Source: Phaeosaccion multiseriatum (Eukaryota; Ochrophyta, other classes). Taken from it: a DNA stretch of 64,000 nt. Positions 1 through 11,742 of the stretch are shown here, piece by piece; position 1 is the first letter of the stretch; each line of letters begins with the position of its first letter. A model generated the notes under the pieces. That model saw only the letters and a program-made list of their open reading frames with translations, had not been told where the DNA came from and ran no database searches. The position numbers and the translations under genes were made by a program. The DNA is taken from contig OZ218961.1 in the NCBI GenBank assembly GCA_965112735.1, positions 992,001 to 1,056,000 on the forward strand, read 5' to 3'.

Positions 1-777
1 TGTTGGATGGGCAATCAATGTACAGCTCGCTTCGGCAGTGGGGAAGGGGAGAAGGGGACGACAGGAAGGGTAGGGAAGGGAAGGGAAAGGAAAGAGACGT
101 ACGGACGGACTGACTGAATGACTGACTGACACCACGCAGGGATTGTCTCCCTGACACCAGGTACTGACCTGCCCACCGGGGTGCGTAACGGCCCGCTCTC
201 TCTCGCTGCCGCTTGAGGGCTCTGTAGAAGCCCCGAGGGGTACCGCCACGTACGGAGGGCAGACCAGGACAGCGGAGAGACTCTTCTCCTCCCTGCCCAT
301 ATGACTGCCCGTGCGGCTTTCTCTGCCCCTGCCCCTGCTGTACCACCAACGGCTGTCCCTGTCCCTGCCCCTGCCCCTCCTCCTGCCTCTCCCGCCGTTG
401 ACGTTTCACCCCGGCTCCCAAACCCATCCGTTGTAACCGCTCCAACATGTAGGCCTGTGGACCCCCTCCTCCATCTCCGTGTCCGAACAAGAGCAGATTG
501 TGACCAAACACCCCCTGATTCTTGTTGTTGGTGCTCGACTTGAGGACGTCAGCGGCCGAAGCCTCTGAGCAGTATGTGTCTCCGGGTGGTAAGTGAGCAA
601 GGACCTCGGTACCGTCCAGACCCTCCCATAGGAAGGTGGTGTGGGGGAACTTGTTGACGAGGTTCCAGGACATCTTTTGCGTGAGGAAGTAGTGCATGCC
701 TGGTGCGATAAGGTAGATGGGGAAGAAAGAGGAAGAGAAAATGGAGTATACGATCAAATATCGTAGAAAGAAAAGGG

Positions 778-826
<49 letters not shown>

Positions 827-3800
827 GAAGAGGAGGAGGAGGAAGAGTAGTAGTAGCAGTAGTAGTAGTAGTAGTAGAGGCAGTAGTAGGAGTAGGAGGA
901 GGAGTTCAAACGTTTATTCAGTAAGCAAGTTGAGGTGTTTGAGGTGCAAAACGAGAGGAGACGGTACGTACGTGATGCACATGTGACATTATATAAGCAT
1001 GAGATTCAAAGGAACGTTGAGCACAGCGCATGGAGAGCCCCTTCCTGTCCCTTCGTGCTCCTTCCTGCTCATTTCTATCCCTTCCTCCCAAGTGGTGACA
1101 TTCCACATCCATTCAATACGTACCCGCGGATTGCGCCAGTTGGGGAATTTGGGCGGCATACCCAAACGTGTCAGGAAGGAAGAAGATCTCACATCGGAAA
1201 ACAAACTCGGCCTGGCAGAAGCGCTGCCCCTGTGTGTGTATGGCAGTGGATGGTAGTAGATGGATGGCAGCGGATGACAGGGAACGAATGGGCCACCTCG
1301 ACATAAAAGACGCGCTCACACACGTACACATACACATACATACACACACGCACACGCGCCCACACACGCACACCGCATACACACACGCACACACACAACT
1401 CACTCACACGCACAGATCGTACGTTGTAGTTGTATATCTCACCTGCAAGAACTGCCTACAGAGGCTCTCCCCAGAGGGTACGTTACAGTCCGATTCCACC
1501 CACGACCCGCACACAGGGAGGAAGCGTCCGGCCTTAAAGGCCTGCTTCACTCTCTTGTAAAGCTCAGGGACGGTCTCTTTGAGCCATTGGAACTGGACAG
1601 CCTGTGAGGCCACGAATGTGTAGTCCGGGTACTTGTCTATGAGTTGCAGTTGTGTGGCCCAGGACCGCACCACCTTTCGCTTGGCCTCGCTGACATTGGA
1701 AATTGGAATTGGAAATTGACAAATGTGATGACACCAGGTACAAGCGGGGAGGGGGAGAGGGAGGTGATGAGGGAGAGGGGGAAGGAGGAAGGGAGGAAGG
1801 GAGGGGATGAGGAAAGGGGGGGGGGGGAGGGAGGGGGAGGAAGAGGATGAGGATGAGGGTGAGAAGGGGCGGAAGAGGTGCGCAAAGAGTCTCTCTGCCT
1901 CAGTGACTGACCGCCTCTTTCCGCCTCTCCTCATCGTAGTATCATAAGTCACTAAACTGCCATCCGATGCCATCCCATAGACAACAACACTCACTCACTG
2001 ACTTACTCACGTCCTCACCTGTATGGCCACAGCCACGCACTGTCAATGTGGCAGTGCCCCATTGCCCACACTGTATCCTCCATCGTCTTCTCCTCGTCCT
2101 CCTCCTCTCCCTCTTCCCCCTCCCCCTCCAGAGCTGTGCGACCTCTGCGATGGCGGTGGTGGTGGTGGTGATGATGGTGGTGGTGATGGTGATGTTTATG
2201 GCCGCTCGTCCTCCCCTCCTCCCCCTCCCCCTCCCCCTGCCCCAGCCCCCTCCTCCTCCTCCCCCTTGGAGGAAAGAAGTCAGCTGCGAGCTTCCTCCCC
2301 GCCGCCCACGTGGAGGGATCTGATGTGAGTACAGCGTTAACCACAGAGTTTCCCACTTGTAGAGCCCTGATGTAGTGATGTAGTGATGTAGTGATGTAGG
2401 GTAATGTCGTATAGGGTAGGGTGGTGTAATGTAGTATAGTTAGTAAGTGATGAAGGAAGGGTGTCAAGTCGTTGATATGAAAGAAGAGGGGGGGAGGGAA
2501 GAGAGAGGAGAGGGAAGAGAGAGGAGAGGAAAGAGAGAGGAGAGAGAAGAGAGAGAAGAGAGAGGAGGGTAGGAGAGGAGACATGACAGAGAGAGGGTAG
2601 AAAGAGGGGAGGGAGGACAGAGAGAGGGTAGAGAGGGTAGAAAGAGGGGAGAGAGGACAGAGAGAGGACAGAGAGAGGGTAAAGCACGGGCAGGAAGAGT
2701 ATGAAGAGAGTGAGGTAGAGAGGGGGTGGAGAGAGGTAAACATATGGGGTAGTTTAGGCGGTCAGTCAGTCAGTCAGTCAGTCAGTCAGTCAGTCAGTCA
2801 GTCAGTCAGTCAGTCAGTCAATCAGCCAGTTAGACAGACAGACAGTCAGATAGTCAAGTCAGTCAGTCAGTCAGTCAGTCAGTCAGTCCGTCGGCACGTC
2901 ATCCGGAAGCAAGCAAGGCCGTGGGTGGTGGGGGTGCACGTACCGATTGCCATGGGGAGAGTCCTCCGGGAGAGACTTGGCGAGATCATGAAGCATCCAC
3001 ACGTCGTGATACAGACCCGCCCCTTCCTCATTGAACAGGGCGATCTGTTGGGGGGTTGTTCACAGTAGTAGGAGGAGCAAGGAGAAGGGTAGAGCAAAGG
3101 GGAGGCAGAGAGAGGAGAGGGAGAAGAGGAGAGGAGAGAGGAGAAAGGAGAAAGGAGAGAGGGGAGAGGAGAGAGGAGAGAGAGGGGAGGGGGTGGAGTA
3201 CAGAGAAAGGGAGAGGGAGAGGGGGGGGGTGAGGGAGAGGAAGAGGGAGACGGAACGAGAGAGAGTGAGAGGAGGGAGGGGGAAGAAGGGTGAGGGGAAG
3301 AGGGAGACAGAGGGATACAGAGGGTGAGACAAAGGCCAGGGAAGGGCAGACAGGGCCGCAATTATCGACCCCTCATCTCGTGATGGATGTCTCATCTACT
3401 CATTGGCGTTGGACCCTGTACCAGATCTGAAACTGGAACTGAAACTGGAACTGGAACTGGAACTGGAACTGAGACTGGGACGGAAACCACAGGGTATCTT
3501 ACCTCTGCTGTCCGAAGGGGGAACTTCCTCTCTCCGTCGGGAGGGCCGATCATAGACTTGACTCCGTTGCCGAAGGAGGAGATGGCGGCCAGCTCCACAA
3601 ACAGCTCTATCATGTTTTGCCGTGGGCTGCCATCGCTGTGGCCGTGCCGAGTCTTATTGTTTGTTGTGTTGGACAGCCCGAGGAGGAGGCGGTAGGTGTT
3701 GTGTGTGGTGTGGTACCAATCAGACCATCCCATGGGTGGAGTCGGTGGGTGGGAGCGAGCGAGCAGAGGAGGGAGGAAGGGAGGGAGCAAGAGTTGTTTG

Positions 3801-3886
3801 TAACCGTAAGAGGGCATAAGATTTATGTCGATTGATGATCGATGCCCTCTTTTGAATCTCCTCTACGACTGTATATATGTATATAT

Positions 3887-3932
<46 letters not shown>

Positions 3933-5063
3933 CCTCCACACCCGCCTCCCCACCCTCCCCACCCAACCCACCCACCTGGATGATGAGGGGCCCCAGATCA
4001 CTCGGCAGCTCCACAGAGTGCCTCTTGTCGAAGCCTTTGCCCCCGTTGAGGCCCGCAATGGCCGCGCCAGCCCTGCTCCACACCATTCCCTCTCCCTCAC
4101 AGTCCCACAGCAAATGCACTGCCCTACCGCTGGGTACAGGCACGCCTTGTGATCCATCACCACCACCACCACCACCACCACCACCACCACCATCACCATC
4201 ACCCGCTGCTGCTGCTGCTGCTCCTATTGCTGCTCCTGCTGCTGCTAAAGGGGTGAGCAGTTGCTCAACGCAGAAGGTGATACGGAACCAGTGCGTGGAC
4301 CTTTGCAGACCGACATGCACACACATACACACACAAACACAAAGAGAGAGAGAGAGAGAGAGAGGTAGAGAGAGAGAGGTAGAGAGAGGTAGAGAGGGAG
4401 AGAGAGAGGGAGAGAGAGGACGAGGGTCCAGCATTAGCGATCTGTCTGCGAGCTTACCTCCTTCATATCCGGGAATGCTTTCCTCAATGGCCATACTCAA
4501 CATGTCCCTCAGCCCCTGAGCGGATCCTCTATCGCTCTTTCTCTCTCTCTTCCATTTTCATTCTCTCATCCTCCCCCTCTCTCCTTCTCTCACCTCCCTC
4601 CCTCTCTCCATCTAACTTTCTTTCGCACCCTCCTTCTCCCTTTCTCTCATTCTCTCTCCCCCTCCCCTGCTCTCTCTCTCTCTCTCTCTCTCTCTAAAGC
4701 CTTAGTTTCCACTCACCAGCTGGGCCCAAAGTCTTGTCCAATGGCCGTAGTTACGTACGATTGCCCTTCGTCGAATCGAGCGACCGCCTCGTCAACAGAG
4801 GGGTGTCCTGGTATCAGAGGAGAACGAGAAGCAGCTTGCATGAGTCTGTTGAGGCAGCTGATGCCAAGTTGGGGATAAATACGCGGGAAAGAGACGCGCA
4901 CCAATACCTGATCAGTGGATTTCGTTCCTCTATGAAGGCCTACACGCACCTTCGCCGGACGGGACGGACCACACGTGGATGGAGCGTAGCGGCGCCCTTC
5001 GCTCGTAAATGATACTATTGAAATTGACATCGGCCCTGTCAGAGGAGTGCCGGGTGGGGCCAA
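1..5063 (-). CDS. GH38 alpha-mannosidase, AMS1/MAN2C1 type (3' end outside window)
   Basis: Removes alpha-linked mannose from free oligosaccharides, in cytosol or vacuole by family knowledge. Exons traced on the minus strand: 4717-5063, 3976-4300, 3503-3652, 2944-3044, 2019-2366, 1443-1689, 1124-1229 and about 154-699; all phases agree. An inverse-strand stretch near 1-30 may begin the next exon (ELYIDCPSN). Motifs in order: FGPSW/STHWFR N-terminal domain, IELFVELA, the zinc-site motif [13 protein letters not shown], the nucleophile motif [17 protein letters not shown], and [11 protein letters not shown]. The start at 5063 is the first Met of the open exon and could be wrong; no signal peptide is evident. 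A long His run and Asp/Glu/Gly-rich runs interrupt the conserved core just before GHCHID, inside exon 2019-2366. The family call is firm; the last exon junction is uncertain because the C-terminal half lies outside the window. Confidence 0.9.
778..905. repeat. AGT trinucleotide microsatellite in mannosidase intron
   Basis: Mostly (TAG)n/(AGT)n broken by AGG units, within the intron between mannosidase exons 1124-1229 and 154-699. It is non-coding in this reading. Confidence 0.8.
2761..2886. repeat. CAGT tetranucleotide array in mannosidase intron
   Basis: Near-perfect (CAGT)n with a short diverged centre, lying between mannosidase exons 2019-2366 and 2944-3044. Confidence 0.9.
3874..3926. 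repeat. TA dinucleotide array
   Basis: About 50 bases of alternating TA in an otherwise GC-rich region, inside the mannosidase intron between exons 3503-3652 and 3976-4300. Confidence 0.85.
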
Positions 5064-5565
5064 AGGAGCAGGGCAAGCCAGCAGTTAGTAGCGCGATAGT
5101 TATCTAGCGCCACCTCGCCAGAGTTGTAGGCTGCTGGTGCGGTGGGAGTTCTCTCCCTCGACGACGAGCAAGGAACATCGGAACTTCAACCAACCATTTC
5201 TTGCCTCTCTCACCAAAAAGTTTCGCTCAGAGTCTTCTCTAGCCGCTCCAAGAGCACCTTACGAGGGGCCACACACACGTGCCCACTCGCCATTATAATA
5301 TTTGCTGTCTATGCCTCCTCTTGTCACTTCCTTGAAGAGAAATACATGAAGCGGATTTTGCTTTGTTCCCCCTTGACTTACTGCCGTCTCCAACCCCCGG
5401 ACCATACATGTTCGAAATGTAGCCCACACACACACACACACATCCACTCACACAAACGCGCACACACACTGATACACACACGTTTTCAGTTTCTGAGGTG
5501 ATTCCTATTAAAGTGGAGCCAGGGCACTGTTGGATCCTCCAGAGTCTTCAGACGCTGCTCCATTG
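5064..5565. other. Intergenic, presumed mannosidase 5' region
   Basis: No supportable coding region. It holds a CA-rich microsatellite near 5420-5485. It separates the mannosidase start from the inverted-repeat element at 5566. No core promoter element could be assigned. Confidence 0.5.
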
Positions 5566-6037
5566 GTCGCCCCCGTGCACGCCTAGCGGCCTAGGCTCTA
5601 GGCCGCTCACTTTTCAGCCCTAGGCGGCCTATAGCCCGCCTCTAGGCAGCCTCCCAGTGACCGTGGGCGCGTGCGTGGTGCCGCCCAGCCAGTGGGTAGT
5701 AGCAGCACACCTGTAGGCCTGCACTCCTCGTAGGGCCAGCGAGGCGGAAAGAGACAACACGAACCAAGTCTAGCTACTCCTCACTTATCCCATGCAATAC
5801 ATTTGCTTAAAACTGACGACACTTGGGCGGGTTCCGGGCCAGCCCAAGGGCATATGAGCATATTCCCGCCCTGGACCTGCGCCTAGTTGGCGTCTGCCCT
5901 AGGCCGCGGGCCTCCGGCCCCCGCCTAGCTAGGCCGCCGCCTAGGCGGCCTATAAATAGGCCGAGGGCCTACGGCCCTCGCTAGGCCGGGCAATTTTCCA
6001 AAATAGGCCTAGGCCGCTAGGCGTGCACGGGGGTGAC
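5566..6037. mobile_element. MITE-like inverted-repeat element A
   Basis: A 472-bp segment whose ends are inverted copies of about 31 bp with one mismatch. The left end reads GTCGCCCCCGTGCACGCCTA and continues GCGGCCTAGG; the right end is its reverse complement, with A for G at the fourth base. The flanks carry ATTG on both sides (5562-5565 and 6038-6041), a plausible 4-bp target-site duplication. The interior is full of short palindromic CTAGGC/GCCTAG and GGCCTA blocks and has no ORF, which fits a non-autonomous DNA transposon. It lies 75 bp past the stop of the FNIP-like gene at 6113. Confidence 0.7.
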
Positions 6038-6112
6038 ATTGGAGTACGATAGGCACAGAAGATTTTTAAGCTTCGATGTCGACTCCATCGTATTAGTGTT
6101 CGATATTCATCA

Positions 6113-7361
6113 TCATATTCTACTCTTTCTCTGCCGTCTCCTCCTTCTCATCCACCTCTTTTGTGCCCCCTCCCTCTCCGGCCCCTCCCCACCCTCCTCG
6201 TGGTCCTCGTGGAAATCCACCTCAAGGCCCTCGGGTAGGGCATCAGGGAGTTCGCACCTCCTCCCCACAGTAAGCCGCTTCAGCCCTGCAGGCAGATCCG
6301 GCAAGGGCTGTGTGTACTTCCGCCCCAGCTCTAGAGTCGAGAGAGAGGCAGGCAGGGCCAAGGCGTGACTGAACAAAGAGTCCCTGTCAAACTTGAGCTC
6401 TTCAAGCCCTGCAGGCAGATGCCATAGGGGCTGTGTGTAACCCCTCCCCAGCTCCAGAGTCCGAAGAGAGGCAGGGAGGGTCAATGGATGATTGAATTCA
6501 GAGCAATTCCCAAACTTCAGCTTCTCCAGGCCTGCAGGCAGATCCGGTAGAGGCTGCGTGAACTTCCTCCCCAGCGCCAGAGTCTGAAGAGACGCAGGAA
6601 GCAAGGGCCAATGGCTGATTGAACGCAGAGCACTCGCTAAACTTGATCTTCCGCAGTGACGAGGGGAGAGTTATCGGCTCATCAAAATAGTAGCCAAATG
6701 CGAGTTCCTCTAGAGAGTCGGGCAGAAGAACATTTCGCTGGTTGAAATATATTCCAAAGGTTGCCTTCCGCAGCGACGAGGGAAGGGCAATCGCCTGATC
6801 GAATGCGCTTCCAAATTCAACCTCTTCCAGAGACTCGGGCAGCACGACACCACACTGATTGAACCAATGGCCAAATTTGACCTTCCGCAGCGATGGGGGA
6901 AGAGCTACAGGCTGATCAAACCCCCCACAGAATTGCAAAACCTCGAGCCAATCCGGAAAGCGAAGGTCGGGGGAGTTGAAGTACCCTTCTAGGCGAACGT
7001 CCTTCACCGAGCCAGGAAGCACTCTCAGGCCTTCCTGGGCAAGGCGAATGCCCTCCTTTGTGGTCCCAAAACCAAAGCCCAGTGATGCAGCAGTCACACG
7101 AAAGTGCCTTGGGCTAGCTCCTTGTCCTCCTTGCAGTTCCCCTCGTTGCTGGTGCTTGAGCATCTTCAATATTCTCTGCTGCACGCTGTTGGGCGTCTCG
7201 TAGTGCTGAGGTAAGTTCACTCGTCGCCCTGCTACTGCATCCACCTCTTTGCACAGCCCCCACAGACTCGAGAGAGAACCCCTATTGGCGGCAACCACAG
7301 TCAGCACCTGCACCCCATCCCAGGCTGGAGGGCGCCTCGTTGAAGGAAGAGAAGAGGGCAT
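6113..7361 (-). pseudogene. FNIP-like repeat protein gene broken by a 4-bp insertion
   Basis: Two minus-strand frames together encode one protein. Frame one runs 7361 to about 6603: DGVQVLTVVAANRGS, LWGLCKEVDAVAGRRV, then repeats of the form LPxSLRKxxFGxxFNQ. Frame two continues the repeats (LPASLQTLALG, YTQPLPDLPAGLEKL) to a stop at 6113. The switch falls where an extra AAGC (plus strand, about 6599-6602) makes AAGCAAGG. The intact paralogue at 33623-34960 reads straight through the same place (FNQPLTLPASLRTLELG). The repeats resemble FNIP/leucine-rich repeats, probably a protein-binding surface; no catalytic domain is seen. As written, the first frame ends at 6498 after an unrelated tail. 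It could be a young pseudogene, an allele difference or an assembly error. It is divergent from the gene starting at 7501. Confidence 0.8.
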
Positions 7362-7500
7362 CTTTCAAACCACTTGCCTTCGTCCTATTCCCCCCCTCCC
7401 CTTCTGATCCCAGTCGTTGTGTGTCGTCTTTCCCCACTTCTCCCAGTCTTGCTGTGCAGAAGGGATTGGTAAGCAAAAGTAACGGCATCTGAGTAAGTCA

Positions 7501-9492
7501 GTGATGGGAAAACGGGCTGGCACTGAAACTATTACTCCGCTTGTATACCCTCGGACAAGCAGGATGGACGACGACGAGGAGGAGGAGGGGGGCGGCAAGA
7601 GTCTTCTGTGGTGCTTGCAGCGACCACGCAATAGCGCGGACTTTTTGGATGGCGGACTGACGACGTTGTCGGCGCTTCCTCTGGAGGACGAGTACCTACC
7701 CTTGAGAGAGGCAGTGGTGAGGCCGCTCTCTCACTTGTGGCCTTTGCTGCTCGCTCTTGATGACCCCGACGTCAAGGTATGACAATACCCTGCTCTTCAT
7801 CATCTCCCCCTCTCTGGGCTACCTACTCACTGCTCTCACACCCACCTGGCTCGATGGCCTGGACAGATCCAGTGCAAGGCGGCGAATGCCTTGGGCTCCC
7901 TTGCCATGGAGCCCTCCATCGCCGCGACTCTCCTCGGGAATGCTTCTGCCGCAGCTGCCTCGACTTCCTTGGGAGAGGAGGAGGGAGGGGCTCGTATGCT
8001 GACCTCCTTGGGGCGAATGCTGCACAGCTGGAGCTTCTGGTGTCAAGCAGACGCCTTGTTTGCCTTGGGTTGGCTCGTGGAAGAGGCATTGTTGAGGGCA
8101 AAGCCCAGACCTGGTGCCTGTCAAGGGGGAGGGGGGGATCAGGAGCAGCACCAGCACCAACACCAGCACAAGCGGGACGAGGACGAAAAGGAGAGGCCAC
8201 GAGAAGAAGCACTGACGGGCGCTGCGCTTGGTCGGCGGTGGCCGAACAACCCACAGGGCAATCAGCCTTGCACGCCCCATCAAGATGGAGAAGAGTGCAC
8301 CAATCCATCCGGCGCTACGGCCTTTATGCTAAGCATCATTCCCAGGGTGGTGAGTCGCGGCAATTGTCGTATCTCTATTTGTAGTGAGAGGGAAGCAGGG
8401 ACGGGTGGAGAGGGGAGAGTGTATGCCAGGCACCATCAACGTTTTGCCTTCATTTCCTGTGCCCTCTTTGCTGTCACCCGCCCGCCGTCTCTCCTTCTCA
8501 GCGTCTATCTTCTGCTCTCATCTCTCCGCCCCTCGTTTTCCCCTCTTCACATCCATCCTAACGTCCTTCCTCTCCCTCCCCCGTTTCTCTCTCTCTCTAC
8601 CTCTCTTCACCTCCTCCTCCTCCTCCTCCTCCTCTCCCCCTTCCAGGTGGGCGTACTTCGCGAGCACCCTCCTCGCGAGAGAGCCGAGGCTGCTGTAGCA
8701 GAGCGAGACGAGAACCTTCGCCTCTACTCCCTCATCTTTTTACTCAAAGTGGGTCTTGTCGACGTATCCCTCCTGCTAGCACCACTACAAGAGAAGAGGG
8801 GCGGAGTTGTGGTGGAGGATGGAGGTGTCGAAGGAGGGGCAGCGGGGCAAGGGCAACTACTAGATGCTTTGGACCTCCTCATCTCCAGTGCTACTGTACC
8901 ACCAACTGGGGCAGGTGGTATTGGTGGTGGTTGCGGGGGAGGGTGGGAGGCGGACATAGGGCACCGAGGGCAGGGTACTTGGCGCCCAGGAAGAGCGAGA
9001 GGGGCTCGGAGAAGGGCGGGGAGAGAGACATGGGCCAGAGGGGAGCGAGGGGGGGGCGGGGGGGTGGTGGAAGTGCAGCAAAGGGAGGGAGGAGAAGGCG
9101 ACGGCAACGGCACCGCAGTGACCATGAACGCAGCCGAGCGGCTGTCGCTCACTCCTCTGGTGCTGCGGCTGCTGTTGTGCCTCGTGCAGCATGAGAGTGG
9201 CAAGAGGGCGGTGCTGGAGAGGAAGCTTATCGTCAAGCTCATCAGGCTACGGACGGTCTTGGCCTCGGCCTTGGAGGCGAGAGGGAGCATGGGTCTGAGT
9301 GCGCAGCAGGAGGAGGCCTTGGCTCAGCAGCAAGTAGGAGGGGCAGGGGGTGGTCCTCCGAACCCGAATGGCGGCGGCGGCGAGGAGGATTCCGATTCGG
9401 AGTCTGGCGATGAGGTTTCGGGCACCGAAAGCGCTCAAGTGGAAACCTGCCTCTCCCTCTTGGAGCTCACGATGAAAGAGGTTCTCTCATGA
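7501..9492 (+). CDS. Three-exon helical-repeat-like protein, function unknown
   Basis: Exons 7501-7776, 7867-8349 and 8647-9492, all joined in phase 0 at GT-AG sites, giving about 534 residues. Translation could instead start at 7564 (MDDDEEEE), which begins a typical acidic N-terminus. I do not recognise the family. Segments such as LWPLLLALDDPDVK/IQCKAANALGSLAMEPSIA and NLRLYSLIFLLKVGLVDVSLLL look like amphipathic helices of an ARM/HEAT-type repeat. The C-terminal part has Leu-rich helices (SLTPLVLRLLLCLVQHESGKRAVLERKL would be one stretch, at 9148-9231) followed by an acidic tail. Gln/His- and Gly/Arg-rich insertions near 8130-8170 and 8910-9080 probably come from expanded repeats. A TACCACCAAC motif lies in exon 3 at 8897. 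The 139-bp gap to the divergent FNIP-like gene may be a shared promoter. Confidence 0.7.
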
Positions 9493-11205
9493 GTGACGGA
9501 GGCCCTTGAGATGGCACCGGAGAGTTTGTCCGCACCTCCTCCCTTTCCGCCAGGGACCCCCCCCCCCCCGCCCACCTCTTTTGCTCCACCCCCCCTGATG
9601 GCTCAAAGTCGCTCAAGAGGGGGGAGGTCTTGAGCATGAGGCAGGTCGAAGCAAAAGAGAGCAGGGAGGGGAGCTTTCGAGGCTCGAACGATTACCCAGC
9701 CCAGTGCTGACATGGCTTCCCCAAACGCAATTTCAGTGGCGACTGTTTGGCCCTTTTCACACGCCCGACGGGGACGGCGGAGACGCTCCTACAGACGGTA
9801 GAGGTGAGGAGGAGAGGAGAGTGAGACACAGATGGATGCACATCTTGGGTGGTGGCCCCGTCGGTTTCACGTCGGTTTCATCGCAGAGCTGGTGCACCAC
9901 GATCAGTCACTGCTCGTTGGCTGCCTTCCCTCCTCAGGGGCTTTGCGGTAGGAATACCATGGATACCCGACGCAGGCAATGCGGGTGCGGCACAGAGAAG
10001 ACAACTGCCGTTTCGTCGGTTACGTCGGCCGAAGCCTGCTTTTCCTTCCCTCACTCGAGTCTGTTGGCGAGGCCTGCGGTGCTTGTTGTAGAGGCGTGTG
10101 GCTGCACGAGTACGAGTGGCGGTGATGTCATGTCATGTCATGCTAGTGAAGTGAAGTGAAGTGAGGTTACACACCGACCGACGTGGGTGGATGCCTACCT
10201 GCCCGCGCTGAAGCTCACAGCAGCACAGCAGCGAATACTTCCAACCTACGATTCAGAGTACTCGAGTGCGATCGGCAGGAGGAGCGCTGCTGTTGACACT
10301 ACCGAGGCCCCTCACACTCATACCCGCAGTGGAGGACAAGGCGGGAGGGAGGAGGGTGGAGGGAGGAGTGAGGAGGGTGGAGGGGGGTGCAGCAGCGGCG
10401 GCGGTCCACGGGAAGAAGAAGGGAAAGGTGGAGAAAGATTATTTTCTGGGTCCATCAGCCAGGCCAGTGCTGTTGACTGACGCCCGTCCGTGCGCCTTTG
10501 CCGCACACACTGTTTGAGTTGTCTTGTCCCGTTGCCGAGACCACTTGGAGGGGATGTTGAAGTAGGCACTGCCCTGCTGTACCCTGCTCCAGGGATGAAG
10601 GGAGGAGGGCCAGGATCGAGTGTGCCTGCTGACGGGACTGGACTTGAAAGGAGCTGCTGCTGCTGTTTGGCGACGACGACGACGACGACGACGACCACTG
10701 ACAAAACTCTCAAGTGTGTAAGTATATCGAGACCACCGGCAACGCTGCCCCTGTTCAGGCCATGGAAGGAGGTGGTAGGGAGGATGGCAGGGGAGAAGCT
10801 CAAACCAACCCTTTGGAGCCACATCTGCCTGCAGGTCGTGGATCGATTCCCGTTGTGTGGTTAGAGGGGTGGCAGGGTTCCAGTGTTCCGGGGGTGCGGT
10901 ATACGAGAGTATGTGAGCTGCTTTTGCCGAGCTTGTGCCGAGCTTGTGGCAGCCACCCCCAAGGGCTCCGCTCAGAGTGCTCGGCTTCGAAGAGGAGAAG
11001 GGAAGTAGTCTGTACGGAGCGGTTAGATACTGATTTTACAGCTTTCTCATCACGTCTGTTTACATACAGTACAAGGAGCATGAGGAGAGGGGGGTGAGGA
11101 AAGAGGAAAATAAAAAAAATGGAAAGAAACAAAAATCGAGCCCATCGAGACAGAATGTCGACTTCCCCTCCCATGGGCGCGCCTCACTCTTTTTTTTGTT
11201 TGGAG
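9493..11205. other. Intergenic, no gene recognised
   Basis: Between the unknown gene's stop and the E2-like gene start. It contains a short (GAC)n run near 10673-10700 and small direct repeats near 10130-10165. Open frames here are short and show no conserved motif. Part is presumably 3' UTR and promoter. Confidence 0.45.
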
Positions 11206-11711
11206 ATGGCGCTGCTGCTGCAGAGGGCGCGGCTGCTGCGGCAGAGGGTCCCATTACCGTTTCTTTGCAGTGGCAGAGGTGCTGAGAGTAGCAGCGCATT
11301 CTCCACGAGCTGCAGAGCCGAGGGGGAGAGGACGAGGTGCGCAGCTTTCGCAGCAGCGTCTCCTTCCCTCTTCGCCAATGGAGGCCGCTGCAAGAGCATT
11401 GCAGCGCAGCAGCAGCGGCAGTATGAGCAGACGCTGGGACGAGGAGGTCAGGCTTCCACGCATCGTGGCTTCCACTCCTCCCCTGCTGCTCTGCTGAGCG
11501 CCGACTTCGACGTTGTGACGATGCCCGCCTTGAGCCCAACAATGGAGGTGGGGAGCATCGCCAACTGGGTGGCGAAGGAAGGAGAGGTGGTAGCGGCGGG
11601 AGGAGTTCTGTGCGAGGTGGAGACGGATAAGGCCACGGTGACCTTTGATGTCACGGACGACGTCGTGCTGGCCAAGATTCTTGTCCAGGAGGGCGGGGGC
11701 GAAATCAAGGT

Positions 11712-11742
<31 letters not shown>

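Noticed and set aside
5566-6037. CRISPR array or rRNA fragment for the CTAGGC-rich block
   Set aside because: No regular repeat-spacer pattern and no rRNA motif; a terminal inverted repeat explains it better.
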